Source: Arenicella sp.
Lineage (GTDB): Bacteria; Pseudomonadota; Gammaproteobacteria; Arenicellales; Arenicellaceae
Reading direction: 5' to 3'
Length of the DNA: 41,142 bases
NCBI GenBank assembly: GCA_023301745.1
Contig: JALZVW010000077.1
Coordinates: 1-41,142 of the forward strand
The position numbers and the translations under genes were made by a program. The notes below the pieces were generated by a model. The model was given only the letters and a program-made list of their open reading frames with translations, did no database searches and had not been told where the DNA came from. Shown here piece after piece: positions 18,066 through 26,295 of the stretch (position 1 is its first letter; each line of letters starts with the position of its first letter).

Positions 18066-18512
18066 TTAAACCGTCAGAACAATATTTCGCTGGTCGACAG
18101 CATCGAGCGCCTTGCTGATGTTAACCTCAGCGTTCGCCATTTGAAGATAACCAGCGCCTCGAATAGGCCATTCTATGAGAAAAAGACTGGTATTCGACCA
18201 CAGATCGTCCAGCGCCAGATACTCGAGCTCACTAGGGTCTTCTAGCCGATAAAGGTCCATATGGTATATAACGCCTTGATCCACCTGATACTCTTGCACC
18301 AAATTATAAGTTGGGCTAGTTACCGCGCCGACATAACCAAACGCTTGAATGATCGATTTGCTTAAGGTCGTTTTGCCTGCGCCCATCTCCCCTTGCAAGT
18401 AAACGCATGACGGAAAGGTTAATTGCTTAGCGATCTTTTGACCTATTAACTCGGTCTCTTGGAGGCTAGTGGCGCTATATGAGTGCTGCTGTCGGTGTGT
18501 TTCAATATTCAC
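18066..18512 (-). CDS. tsaE: tRNA threonylcarbamoyladenosine biosynthesis ATPase TsaE
   Basis: P-loop ATPase that works with TsaB and TsaD to form t6A37 in ANN-decoding tRNAs. Visible motifs are the Walker A GEMGAGKTTLSK, SPTYNLVQEY, and YHMDLYRLEDPSELEYLALDD. The track begins at a TTG at 18557; I choose the GTG at 18512 (MNIETHRQQ) because GAGG lies 11 bases upstream and the length (148 aa) then matches the family. tsaE usually follows nnr (yjeF); here nnr is absent and the divergent neighbour is queG. Confidence 0.92.
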   Translation of the reverse strand: MNIETHRQQHSYSATSLQETELIGQKIAKQLTFPSCVYLQGEMGAGKTTLSKSIIQAFGYVGAVTSPTYNLVQEYQVDQGVIYHMDLYRLEDPSELEYLALDDLWSNTSLFLIEWPIRGAGYLQMANAEVNISKALDAVDQRNIVLTV

Positions 18513-18562
18513 AATAGATAAGGCCTCGTTATACACAAGGATTGCGTTAGAATACAACTATT

Positions 18563-19690
18563 ATGACAGCTACGCAGGCCAACTCAAACGGCACCTCAAA
18601 GAATATCGATAGCAATAGCTCGCTGAAAATGTCTGACGAGCAGTTATCTCAACTCGCGTCGAACATTAAGCAATGGGGCATTGAAATCGGCTTTGATGCG
18701 GTTGGGATCAGCGACGGCGATCTGTCTGAACATGAAGTTCATCTAAATGCCTGGCTCGATAAAGGCATGCAAGGCGAGATGGACTACATGCAAAAACATG
18801 GTAGCAAGCGCACTAATCCTAGCCAACTGGTTGAAGGAACAAAGCGGGTGATATCGGTGAGAATGGATTATGCGCCAGCCGACATCAGAGCCGCCGAACA
18901 GGTCATTGAAGACGATACTATAGGCTATGTGTCGCGTTACGCACTTGGTCGCGACTATCACAAAGTGCTACGAGCACGACTTAAAAAGTTAGCACAACGG
19001 GTGCAACAAGAAATTGGCGAATTTGGCTATCGCGTATTCACTGACAGCGCGCCAGTAATGGAAAAAGCCTTGGCCGAAAAAGCAGGTTTGGGCTGGATCG
19101 GCAAACACAGTAACTTGTTAGACTCTAAAACGGGCTCATGGTTTTTTCTTGGAGAGATCTATGTCGACCTACCCTTACCGATCGACAAAGCCGCGACAAA
19201 CCATTGTGGCAGTTGTCAAAAATGCATCGATATTTGCCCCACTCAAGCCATTGTCGGGCCGTATCAGGTTGACGCTCGGCTGTGTATTTCCTACCTAACG
19301 ATCGAACTCAAAGGCGCTATTCCGGTTGACCTGAGAAGCAAGCTCGGCAACCGAATTTACGGCTGCGACGACTGCCAATTTGTCTGCCCGTGGAACAAGT
19401 TTGCACAAACAACAAAGGAGCCTGACTTTACTCCGAGAGAGCAACTAACCGATAGAAAATTAGTTGACCTCTTTGCTTGGAGCGAAGATGAGTTTCTAAA
19501 AAACACCGAAGGCACAGCCATTAGACGCATCGGTTATCAATCTTGGCTACGTAACATTGCTGTTTCTTTGGGCAATGCCCAGACCAACAAAGCGGTAGTA
19601 TCAGCCCTTAATCAAAAACTCTTAACAGCCGAGCCGCTCCTAGAAGAGCATATACTCTGGGCCTTAGAGCAACACAAACAACAGACTTAA
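18563..19690 (+). CDS. queG: epoxyqueuosine reductase
   Basis: Cobalamin- and [4Fe-4S]-dependent enzyme that reduces epoxyqueuosine to queuosine at position 34 of GUN tRNAs. The two iron-sulphur clusters are marked by CGSCQKCIDICPTQAI and CDDCQFVCPWNK; the C-terminal HEAT-like repeat region is present. The 375-aa ORF starts at ATG 18563, but the first 22 residues are Asn/Ser/Thr-rich filler, and a second ATG at 18629 (MSDEQLSQLASNIKQWG) lines up better with the E. coli N-terminus. Choosing the second start would also leave room for divergent promoters with tsaE. Confidence 0.94.
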   Translation: MTATQANSNGTSKNIDSNSSLKMSDEQLSQLASNIKQWGIEIGFDAVGISDGDLSEHEVHLNAWLDKGMQGEMDYMQKHGSKRTNPSQLVEGTKRVISVRMDYAPADIRAAEQVIEDDTIGYVSRYALGRDYHKVLRARLKKLAQRVQQEIGEFGYRVFTDSAPVMEKALAEKAGLGWIGKHSNLLDSKTGSWFFLGEIYVDLPLPIDKAATNHCGSCQKCIDICPTQAIVGPYQVDARLCISYLTIELKGAIPVDLRSKLGNRIYGCDDCQFVCPWNKFAQTTKEPDFTPREQLTDRKLVDLFAWSEDEFLKNTEGTAIRRIGYQSWLRNIAVSLGNAQTNKAVVSALNQKLLTAEPLLEEHILWALEQHKQQT

Positions 19691-19714
19691 AGGTCATGCC
19701 ACGTAAACCATAAC

Positions 19715-20209
19715 ATGTCATTATTTCCAGACTATCAATCAGATGCACTCTATTTCTCCATGGATGACCCGCTTGAGTTAATGTCGAGGAACTCGCCTCA
19801 CCCATTCGACTTAGACGATCACTCATGGCAAACCATCGAACACTATTACCAAGCAATGAAGTTCGAAAACGCGGGTTACCGAGAGAAAATTCGCGTGGCC
19901 GAAACCTCCGAACTGGCAAAGCGGCTCGGCAATGCACGGTTTAAGAAGCGTCGTGGTGACTTAAAGCAAGTAAAAACAACCCTGATGACTAGGGCGGTTT
20001 ATATACAAGCTAAAACCCATAATGAAGTGTGCGAACGATTGTTAGCCACAGGCCAGTCCAAACTCGTTGAAAATAGCCAATTTGATTATTATTGGGGCTG
20101 TGGGCGAGACCATCGCGGCGACAACCATTATGGCCAGACACTAATGAATGTTAGAAGCAAACTCGTCGATCAAGCCACGGTGCGTTTAGACCCTCTTGCC
20201 TCGGACTAA
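19715..20209 (+). CDS. NADAR (YbiA-like) family protein
   Basis: A 164-residue single NADAR-domain protein. Family marks are WQTIEHYYQAMKF in the first half and WGCGRDHRGDNHYGQTLMN with VR in the second. NADAR proteins have been reported as glycosidases that remove ADP-ribose from guanine bases of nucleic acids, and others act on riboflavin-pathway intermediates (YbiA/RibX type). Which applies here cannot be told. It follows queG by 24 bp and is probably co-transcribed. No DarT-like ADP-ribosyltransferase is nearby, so it is an orphan rather than an obvious toxin-antitoxin partner. Confidence 0.85.
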   Translation: MSLFPDYQSDALYFSMDDPLELMSRNSPHPFDLDDHSWQTIEHYYQAMKFENAGYREKIRVAETSELAKRLGNARFKKRRGDLKQVKTTLMTRAVYIQAKTHNEVCERLLATGQSKLVENSQFDYYWGCGRDHRGDNHYGQTLMNVRSKLVDQATVRLDPLASD

Positions 20210-20290
20210 TTACTATTTCGACATCAAAAAAAACGCCACTGTATTTCAATTAATCTGAAATCATACATAGAAACAACCCTGTACTTAGTT

Positions 20291-20947
20291 ATGACAACAA
20301 TACAAAAAGCTCTATTTTTATTATTAACCTTCGCGTCGTACTCAATAAACGCACAAACCTCGTTGCCCAACACCATCACCGAAATGCGCGTTGAGCTCGA
20401 CATCGTCAATTATGATCTGAGTAACAAAGACGCTCGTGTAAAACGTCTAAAAGAGCTCGTTCCGCACACCGAAACGCTTGCGAAAAAAAATAAAGATGAC
20501 GCCGGTTTTCAAATGATGGCCGGCTTCTACAATGCCCAATACGCAGGTTATAAAGGAGGTGTAGGGGCACTAAAATACGCAAAGGCGGCGCGTAAATTCT
20601 TAGAAAAATCGATCGAACTAGACCCCAGCCTTCATGGCTCATCCGCACACATCGTGCTTGGGTCTCTATATGCCCATGTTCCTGGCTGGCCAATCGGCTT
20701 TGGCGATAAAAAGAAAGCCGTATTAAATTACCAAGCGGCGCTTCAATTATCGCCTGACGGCATTGACTCAAACTTCACCTACGCCATTTATCTATATGGC
20801 CAAAAGAAATTCGCCGAAGCCAAAATCTACCTAGAAAAAGCAGACAAGGCACCCGCTAGAGCTGATCGTTTAAAAGCAGACAAAGACTTAAAGAAACAGA
20901 TTCAAAATGGGCTAGAAAAAATTGAGCAAAAGCTCGCTGAAAAATAG
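20291..20947 (+). CDS. secreted TPR-repeat protein
   Basis: A 218-residue periplasmic protein of unknown function. It has a Sec signal peptide (MTTIQKALFLLLTFASYSINA) and several degenerate TPR-like helical pairs: AAKYAKAARKFLEKSIELDP-like (about 95-115), KKAVLNYQAALQLSPDG and FAEAKIYLEKADKAPARAD. Such proteins usually scaffold envelope complexes. It lies 81 bp after the NADAR gene. A 7-bp inverted repeat (TAGAGTT/AACTCTA) follows the stop codon but lacks a T-tract. Confidence 0.7.
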   Translation: MTTIQKALFLLLTFASYSINAQTSLPNTITEMRVELDIVNYDLSNKDARVKRLKELVPHTETLAKKNKDDAGFQMMAGFYNAQYAGYKGGVGALKYAKAARKFLEKSIELDPSLHGSSAHIVLGSLYAHVPGWPIGFGDKKKAVLNYQAALQLSPDGIDSNFTYAIYLYGQKKFAEAKIYLEKADKAPARADRLKADKDLKKQIQNGLEKIEQKLAEK

Positions 20948-21055
20948 AGTTCAGCTAATTATCAGACTGTTTCGGCCAAACTCTAAAGCACTAACATTAA
21001 ATGAGAACGATTAAGACCTCGGCAAAAGCTCGACGGGGCTTAAGCTAACAGGCAT

Positions 21056-21080
21056 AAAAAAAGCCAGCACTGAGGCTGGC
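21056..21080 (-). terminator. intrinsic terminator after rpmG
   Basis: In the minus direction GCCAGC (21080-21075) and GCTGGC (21068-21063) form a 6-bp stem followed by seven T. It ends the rpmB-rpmG transcript. Confidence 0.85.
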
Positions 21081-21104
21081 CTTTTCAATCAAAGCTAAAA
21101 CTAA

Positions 21105-21260
21105 CTACTTAATTTTAGCTTCTTTATATTCAACGTGCTTACGAACCACTGGGTCATACTTTTTCATGACCAATTTCTCAGTCATTGTACGCTTGTTCTT
21201 AGTAGTCGTGTAATAGTGACCAGTTTTGGCTGTTGAAACCAATTTGATTTTATCTCTCAT
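21105..21260 (-). CDS. rpmG: 50S ribosomal protein L33
   Basis: A 51-residue L33 protein, too short for the ORF track. Translation from ATG at 21260 gives [20 protein letters not shown], then [20 protein letters not shown] and a lysine-rich end, stopping at TAG 21105-21107. It lacks the zinc-binding Cys pairs, so it is the C-minus type. It is 17 bp downstream of rpmB, the universal rpmB-rpmG pair, and ends before a strong terminator. Confidence 0.96.
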   Translation of the reverse strand: MRDKIKLVSTAKTGHYYTTTKNKRTMTEKLVMKKYDPVVRKHVEYKEAKIK

Positions 21261-21277
21261 AATTGCTTACCTCAGCT

Positions 21278-21514
21278 TTATACTTTCACGCCAGAGGCGC
21301 GTAAGTCTTTTAATACAGTGTCGATACCTTTTTTGTCGATAATACGAATGCCTTTTGAAGACACACGTAAACGAACCCAACGGCTTTCACTTTCAACCCA
21401 AAATTTACGGTAATGCAGATTCGGCAGGAAAGTGCGGCGCGTGCGATTTTTCGCGTGCGATACATTGTTACCAAACGTCGTACCTTTACCAGTCACCTGA
21501 CATACTCTAGACAT
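21278..21514 (-). CDS. rpmB: 50S ribosomal protein L28
   Basis: A 78-residue L28 protein ([38 protein letters not shown]). It is a large-subunit protein near the E site and is essential for mature 50S assembly in many bacteria. First gene of rpmB-rpmG; a likely sigma70 promoter with a GC-rich discriminator lies about 180 bp upstream, leaving a long leader. Confidence 0.97.
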   Translation of the reverse strand: MSRVCQVTGKGTTFGNNVSHAKNRTRRTFLPNLHYRKFWVESESRWVRLRVSSKGIRIIDKKGIDTVLKDLRASGVKV

Positions 21515-21814
21515 TGTTCTAACCTTTTAAATAATAATACTGTTTACCCTAGATTGATAAACTAAAACAGCTTTAAACCCGGCACCGCTAGTTATCTAGC
21601 AGAATAATGAGCAGCCGTTTTTTACAATCAACCTAAGTGTTTGTTTTTTCTAGAATGCGTGACCTAACAGCCTCGTCATTCCGTTCTAGGGGGCGATTTA
21701 TACCAGAAACCCATTGAAAATAAAACTGATTCTCACTTTTTTACGCTTTATTTCTTAGGCTTTTGTAGCTTTTGGCAATTCGGTCTACCAAATAGCCCAA
21801 AACCTAGTGCAAAG
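21515..21814. other. rpmB leader and radC 3' spacer
   Basis: No ORF is supported. The minus-strand half nearest rpmB would be a leader of about 175 nt if the promoter at 21697-21702 is used. It contains short inverted repeats (CTAGAA near 21650 with TTCTAG near 21684) that could form a leader structure. Confidence 0.4.
21697..21702 (-). promoter_or_regulatory. probable -10 box of rpmB-rpmG promoter
   Basis: The minus strand reads TATAAA followed by TCGCCCCC. A C-rich discriminator next to the -10 box is typical of growth-rate and ppGpp-controlled promoters of translation genes. The -35 region is weak. Confidence 0.45.
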
Positions 21815-22519
21815 CTAACCCAAAGCGCCCATTTCAGCGAACGAAAGCACCTCAGACTCCCCCACAATAAAGTGATCTAAGAGTTTAACGCCCACCATCT
21901 CTAAAGCAAGGTAAAGCGCCTGAGTTAATGATTTATCTGCCGCACTTGGCTCACACACTCCAGACGGGTGATTATGCGCGACAATCAAGGCAGCGGCATT
22001 GTGTTTTAAGGCCTCTTTAACGACTTCTCGTACCGGCACTGAGGCGCTATCGATGGTGCCGCGAAAAAGCGCTTGATGATGAATGACTCTATGTTTGCTA
22101 TCGAGAAACATAACAAAAAACGATTCGTACGGCTTATCTCGGAGTTGCAATGTCAAATAATCTCGACTCATTTGAGGATTAGCTATAGCGTCGCCTTTCT
22201 CCATTTGCTCCATCAGGTATCTGCGCCCTAACTCCAAAGCGGCTTGAAATTGAACGTATTTTGCTGTGCCAATACCCTTAAATTGGCACAACTGTGTTGC
22301 TGAGAGGTTCAACAAGGCCCTTAAACCTCCTGCCTCCAAAAGAGCATCTCGCGCCAAATCTAGAGCGGTTTTACCCGGCAAACCGGTTCTGATAAAAATC
22401 GCTAACAACTCGGCATCGGCAAGTGAGCCAGGGCCATTGGCTAACAGCTTCTCTCGAGGCCGTTCACCCTCTGGCCATTCTTTGATTGGTAAATTCTGGA
22501 TATTTTTTTGAAAAAACAT
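21815..22519 (-). CDS. radC: RadC family JAMM/MPN protein
   Basis: A 234-residue RadC protein. It has an N-terminal helix-hairpin-helix region (LLNLSATQLCQFKGIGTAK) and a C-terminal JAMM metalloprotease-like domain with VAHNHPSGVCEPSAAD, carrying the zinc-ligand His-x-His and Asp. The function of RadC is not settled; its old role in recombination repair was withdrawn. The start is ATG 22519 (FFQKNIQNLPIKEW follows) because GGAG lies seven bases upstream; the track's GTG at 22525 would overlap that site. It is divergent from coaBC, as in enterics. Confidence 0.93.
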   Translation of the reverse strand: MFFQKNIQNLPIKEWPEGERPREKLLANGPGSLADAELLAIFIRTGLPGKTALDLARDALLEAGGLRALLNLSATQLCQFKGIGTAKYVQFQAALELGRRYLMEQMEKGDAIANPQMSRDYLTLQLRDKPYESFFVMFLDSKHRVIHHQALFRGTIDSASVPVREVVKEALKHNAAALIVAHNHPSGVCEPSAADKSLTQALYLALEMVGVKLLDHFIVGESEVLSFAEMGALG

Positions 22520-22682
22520 GATCACTCTCCTTAAGTTAAATCAGCTATTTGGTTTGCAACTATGCGTGCAGGGCTGACAGCCATTCCTTAGCTGTGTCAA
22601 TAATTAAAGCATAAGTTGCCAGTAGACACAAAGATTACAAGCGTGTTGACAGCAAGATTATCGACACCCTCTAAATAAACAC

Positions 22683-22712
22683 ATGACAAACGCGTGAGCA
22701 ATCAGGGATAAT
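22683..22712 (+). promoter_or_regulatory. coaBC-dut promoter
   Basis: ATGACA (22683-22688) and GATAAT (22707-22712) are separated by 18 bases; each hexamer matches the sigma70 consensus at 5 of 6 positions. The expected start site near 22719 gives a leader of about 50 nt to coaBC. Confidence 0.55.
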
Positions 22713-22770
22713 CTCGTTCTTATAAATAGATGAGTATTTAACAATAATTACTATAAATGGCCTCAACACA

Positions 22771-23970
22771 TTGAAAAGTCTAACGAATAAACGAGTACTG
22801 CTCGGCGTGAGCGCTGGCATCGCTGCCTACAAAACTCCCGACTTAGTCCGAAAGCTCGGTGAATTAGGCGCGCAAGTGCAAGTAATACTTAGCAAAAACG
22901 CAGATCAATTCGTAGCACCACTGTCACTTCAAGCCGTTAGCGGTCATGCCGTACACAGCTATGCGATGACCGCCGAAAGCGAAACTGGCATGGGTCATAT
23001 CGACCTTGCTCGTTGGGCCGACGCTGTTTTGATTGCGCCTGCGACGGCCAACATGATGGCTCGCCTTTGCCAAGGCAATGCCGATGAGCTACTGACGACC
23101 GTTTGCGTCGCCACCGAGGCGCCGATAGCCGTCGCGCCGGCAATGAACCAGCAGATGTGGCAAAACGCGGCCTCTGAAGCCAATATCGCGACCCTACAGT
23201 CTAGGGGTGTACATATCTTAGGTCCTGACGCTGGCGAACAAGCCTGTGGCGAAGTCGGGCCCGGCCGTATGCTACAACCGGCGGATATCGCACAACGTGT
23301 TGGTGCCCTGTTTCAAAGCACGGAACTAACTGGCAAACGTGTAATGATCACCGCCGGCCCCACATGGGAAGCATTAGACCCGGTACGTGGCATTACCAAT
23401 CATAGTTCCGGCATGATGGGCTACGCGCTAGCCCAAGCCGCGATTGAAGCGGGTGCCGAGGTAACACTGGTGAGTGGGCCGACCCACATTTCAAAGCCCG
23501 AACACGCAACAATCATAAACACCGTGTCGGCGCTGGACATGCACTCGGCGGTAATGAGTTCTATTGATGAACAAGATATTTTCATCGCGGTCGCCGCGGT
23601 TGCTGACTACCGTCCGATACAATCAGCGGATCAAAAAATCAAGAAGAACGCCGACGAAATGACGATCACCATGATCAAAAACCCGGATATTTTAGCGGAT
23701 GTAGCCGGGCGTGAAAAACCACCTTTTTGCGTCGGTTTCGCCGCCGAAACCAATAATGTAATCGACTACGCTCGAGGCAAACTGGTTCGCAAAAAATTAG
23801 ACATGATTGCCGCAAATCATGTTGGCGGCTCTGAAACGGGCTTCGGCACGCCTGATAATGCTATTACGCTTATTACTGAGGAGTCTGTTATCGAACTACC
23901 AAGGCAGGCTAAGACGGCACTTGCTCGTACACTTATTGCAGAAATCACCAAAGCGTATAAGGCTCAATAA
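22771..23970 (+). CDS. coaBC: bifunctional phosphopantothenoylcysteine decarboxylase/synthetase
   Basis: Makes 4'-phosphopantetheine for coenzyme A from phosphopantothenate, cysteine and CTP. The N-terminal CoaC flavoprotein domain shows GVSAGIAAYKTPDLVRKLG, a PAMNQQMWQN motif and the catalytic-Cys loop ACGEVGPGRM. The C-terminal CoaB domain shows ITAGPTWEALDPVRGITN and the KKNADE-type CTP site. The 399-aa length is standard. The start is TTG at 22771 with no obvious ribosome site; an upstream ATG at 22757 is closed by a stop after five codons. It heads a coaBC-dut operon. Confidence 0.95.
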   Translation: MKSLTNKRVLLGVSAGIAAYKTPDLVRKLGELGAQVQVILSKNADQFVAPLSLQAVSGHAVHSYAMTAESETGMGHIDLARWADAVLIAPATANMMARLCQGNADELLTTVCVATEAPIAVAPAMNQQMWQNAASEANIATLQSRGVHILGPDAGEQACGEVGPGRMLQPADIAQRVGALFQSTELTGKRVMITAGPTWEALDPVRGITNHSSGMMGYALAQAAIEAGAEVTLVSGPTHISKPEHATIINTVSALDMHSAVMSSIDEQDIFIAVAAVADYRPIQSADQKIKKNADEMTITMIKNPDILADVAGREKPPFCVGFAAETNNVIDYARGKLVRKKLDMIAANHVGGSETGFGTPDNAITLITEESVIELPRQAKTALARTLIAEITKAYKAQ

Positions 23971-24009
23971 AGAAACAAACAACTTGTCGGTTAAACGCCC
24001 CCTATTTAC

Positions 24010-24468
24010 ATGAAAACAGCTATTCAACTTAAAATATTAGACCCCCGTATAGGCACTGAATTTGAAGTGCCCAATTATGCAACAGACGGGTCTGCCGGCA
24101 TGGACCTTCGAGCATGCGTACAACAAGAAACCAGTATCTCGCCAGGTGAGACGGTCTTAATTCCGACCGGCATGTCGATCTACGTAGCCGACCCATCGTT
24201 AGCCGCGGTACTTCTTCCTCGGTCAGGTTTAGGCCATAAGCACGGAATCGTGTTGGGCAACCTCACGGGCCTAATCGATTCAGATTACCAAGGCCCTTTG
24301 ATGGTGTCGTTATGGAACCGTGGAAGCAAAGAATTCACGGTGCAGGCAGGCGATCGAATAGCTCAGATGGTATTTGTGCCAATCGTGCAAGCTAAATTCG
24401 AAATCGTTGACGAATTCATTGAGTCTGATCGAGCCACTGGCGGCTTTGGACACACGGGTGTTAAATAA
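24010..24468 (+). CDS. dut: dUTP diphosphatase
   Basis: Trimeric dUTPase hydrolysing dUTP to dUMP, which prevents uracil incorporation and feeds dTMP synthesis. All five motifs are visible: [29 protein letters not shown] (catalytic Asp), RIAQMVF and the C-terminal [10 protein letters not shown] lid. The 152-aa length equals E. coli Dut. It lies 39 bp after coaBC, the conserved order. Confidence 0.97.
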   Translation: MKTAIQLKILDPRIGTEFEVPNYATDGSAGMDLRACVQQETSISPGETVLIPTGMSIYVADPSLAAVLLPRSGLGHKHGIVLGNLTGLIDSDYQGPLMVSLWNRGSKEFTVQAGDRIAQMVFVPIVQAKFEIVDEFIESDRATGGFGHTGVK

Positions 24469-24540
24469 CTCTATCAGCGAGATTGATAGTCACCATTAAC
24501 TCTTTCAAGTGACGGTCGTATTAGTTTTTTGACACGTCTT

Positions 24541-24549
24541 TGCTATACT
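24541..24549 (+). promoter_or_regulatory. extended -10 promoter of gltA
   Basis: TGCTATACT is an extended -10 element. The TTGACA-like string at 24529 is too close (9 bp) to serve as -35; TTAGTT at the 17-bp position is weak. The leader of about 105 nt contains a 6-bp hairpin (GACACT 24582-24587 with AGTGTC 24597-24602) and a 12-bp palindrome TAACTTAAGTTA at 24604-24615. Confidence 0.5.
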
Positions 24550-24660
24550 ACCCATCGAAATTGCAAACTGCTTGCTCGATGGACACTTAAAATAACAGTG
24601 TCGTAACTTAAGTTATTAGAGTCTCGACGTAAGAAAATAAACAAAGTTATTGAGGAAATC

Positions 24661-25944
24661 ATGTCAGATACCCTGTCAATTAAAGACAACCGAACTGGAA
24701 AAGAATACCAAATCGAAATCGTAGACGGTAACATCAGCGCTGCCCAGCTTCGCCAGATTAAAGAAAACGAAGGTGATTTCGGCATGATGAGCTACGACCC
24801 TGGCTACTTAAACACCGCCAGCTGCACGAGCCGCATTACTGACCTACACGGTTCAGAAGGGATCTTGCGCTATCGAGGCTACCCAATTGAACAACTTGCC
24901 GAAAAAAGCACCTTTTTAGACGTTGTCTATTTGTTATTTAATGGCGAGCTACCAAATGCTCAACAGTCTAGCGATTGGGAAGAGCGCATCACGCACCACA
25001 CAATGCTGCATGAGAAAACCAAACGTCTCATGGGCGGTTTCAACTATGACGCACATCCGATGGGCGTATTTATCTCAACCGTTGCGGCTCTTTCTACCTT
25101 TTACCCCGATGCAAAAGAAGTAGACGATAAAGAGATTCGCATGCTTCAAGCGTGCCGTCTAATCGGCAAAACGCCGACGATCGCCTCTTACGCCTACCGT
25201 AACAGTAAAGGCTTGCCTTATATTTACCCTGACAATGAGTTGAGCTACACAGGCAATTTCTTGAATATGATGTACCGCATGGTCGAGCCACGTTATCAAG
25301 CTCACCCGGTTCTAGAAAAAGCGCTTGATGTGCTGTTTATCTTGCATGCCGACCACGAACAGAACTGTTCAACCAGCGCCATGCGTAACATCGCTAGTTC
25401 AAAGGCTGATCCATTTGTTTCAGTAGCGGGTGCGGCGGCGGCCTTATACGGCCCATCGCACGGTGGTGCTAACGAAGCGGTGTTGAATATGCTTCGTGAA
25501 ATCGGAACTAAGGACAAAGTTGCCGACTACGTTAAACGCTGTAAAGGCGGCGAACTTCGTCTTATGGGCTTTGGTCACCGAGTTTATAAAAACTACGATC
25601 CACGTGCACGCATCGTGAAAGGTATCGCAGACGAAGTATTTGAAGTTACCGGCCGTAACCCACTTATTGACGTTGCGATGGAACTTGAACGTATTGCGCT
25701 TGAAGACGATTACTTTGTGAAACGTAACTTGTACCCGAATGTAGATTTCTATTCAGGTTTGATTTACGAAGCCATGGGCTTTCCAATGGAAGCCTTTACC
25801 GTGCTATTTGCGATACCTCGTACCGCAGGCTGGTTGGCACAGTGGATGGAATTAATGGACGACCCTGAATTTCGTATTACACGCCCACGTCAGAACTACC
25901 AAGGTTCAGGCGAGCGCCACGTTCCTGACAATTACCGAAGTTAG
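24661..25944 (+). CDS. gltA: citrate synthase (type II)
   Basis: Condenses acetyl-CoA and oxaloacetate to citrate, the entry to the TCA cycle. It is a 427-aa, NADH-sensitive hexameric type by length and N-terminal domain. Catalytic motifs are GPSHGGANEA (first catalytic His), FGHRVYKNYDPRA (second His) and NVDFYSG (catalytic Asp). ATG at 24661 has a good GAGGAAATC site. The gene ends at its own terminator (25971-25998). In many gammaproteobacteria sdhCDAB follows; here sucA follows directly. Confidence 0.97.
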   Translation: MSDTLSIKDNRTGKEYQIEIVDGNISAAQLRQIKENEGDFGMMSYDPGYLNTASCTSRITDLHGSEGILRYRGYPIEQLAEKSTFLDVVYLLFNGELPNAQQSSDWEERITHHTMLHEKTKRLMGGFNYDAHPMGVFISTVAALSTFYPDAKEVDDKEIRMLQACRLIGKTPTIASYAYRNSKGLPYIYPDNELSYTGNFLNMMYRMVEPRYQAHPVLEKALDVLFILHADHEQNCSTSAMRNIASSKADPFVSVAGAAAALYGPSHGGANEAVLNMLREIGTKDKVADYVKRCKGGELRLMGFGHRVYKNYDPRARIVKGIADEVFEVTGRNPLIDVAMELERIALEDDYFVKRNLYPNVDFYSGLIYEAMGFPMEAFTVLFAIPRTAGWLAQWMELMDDPEFRITRPRQNYQGSGERHVPDNYRS

Positions 25945-25970
25945 TTCGAGTAATTATTTTATTGATTTAA

Positions 25971-25998
25971 AAAGCGACTCTTATGAGTCGCTTTTTTT
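25971..25998 (+). terminator. intrinsic terminator after gltA
   Basis: AAAGCGACTC (25971-25980) and GAGTCGCTTT (25985-25994) form a perfect 10-bp stem with a TTAT loop, and the T-run continues. gltA is therefore mostly monocistronic. Confidence 0.9.
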
Positions 25999-26204
25999 AT
26001 GTCTATCGTTAGCGAATTTAGCCTCAGAGCCTAAATAAATGTGAAGTCCGCCGCCCTGTTTACAGATTGCCAACTCAACTCATAAGCATTGATCACAAAA
26101 GGGCTATAAAATGCACACTAAAGAAGCATAATCGTCAATGTTTAAACCATTATTGGGCAAAATCACTTAGGTACAAAAAAAGAGTCACAAAAAGCCAGAA
26201 AATT

Positions 26205-26213
26205 TGCTTTAAT
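26205..26213 (+). promoter_or_regulatory. probable extended -10 promoter of sucA
   Basis: TGCTTTAAT fits a TGn plus 5-of-6 -10 hexamer. The -35 region (near 26185) is poor. The predicted start near 26220 gives a leader of about 75 nt. Confidence 0.4.
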
Positions 26214-26245
26214 ACACACTTACCAAAAGAAATTTGGATATCATC

Positions 26246-26285
26246 TTAGGCCTCGAAATGGGCCTAACCAAACGCGAAAATCGCG
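26246..26285 (+). promoter_or_regulatory. tandem hairpins in sucA leader
   Basis: TTAGGCC (26246-26252) pairs with GGCCTAA (26261-26267), and CGCGA (26273-26277) pairs with TCGCG (26281-26285). The second hairpin ends 10 nt before the sucA ATG, and the sequence between them and the ATG offers only a weak AAGA ribosome site. Confidence 0.45.
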
Positions 26286-26295
26286 ACCAAGAATA

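Larger units (their letters stand above)
25945..26295. other. gltA-sucA spacer with terminator, promoter and leader hairpins
   Basis: The first part holds the gltA terminator. The last part holds a probable extended -10 (TGCTTTAAT, 26205-26213) and a sucA leader with two hairpins. The 60-codon ORF at 26067-26249 has no credible ribosome site or composition and is left out. Confidence 0.5.

Noticed and set aside
24529-24549. TTGACA next to TATACT upstream of gltA as a classic -35/-10 pair
   Set aside because: Only 9 bp separate them; the promoter works better as an extended -10 (TGCTATACT).
26067-26249. 60-codon plus-strand ORF between gltA and sucA
   Set aside because: It overlaps the probable sucA promoter, has no ribosome site and its composition (many Lys, Asn and Cys) fits translated non-coding AT-rich DNA.
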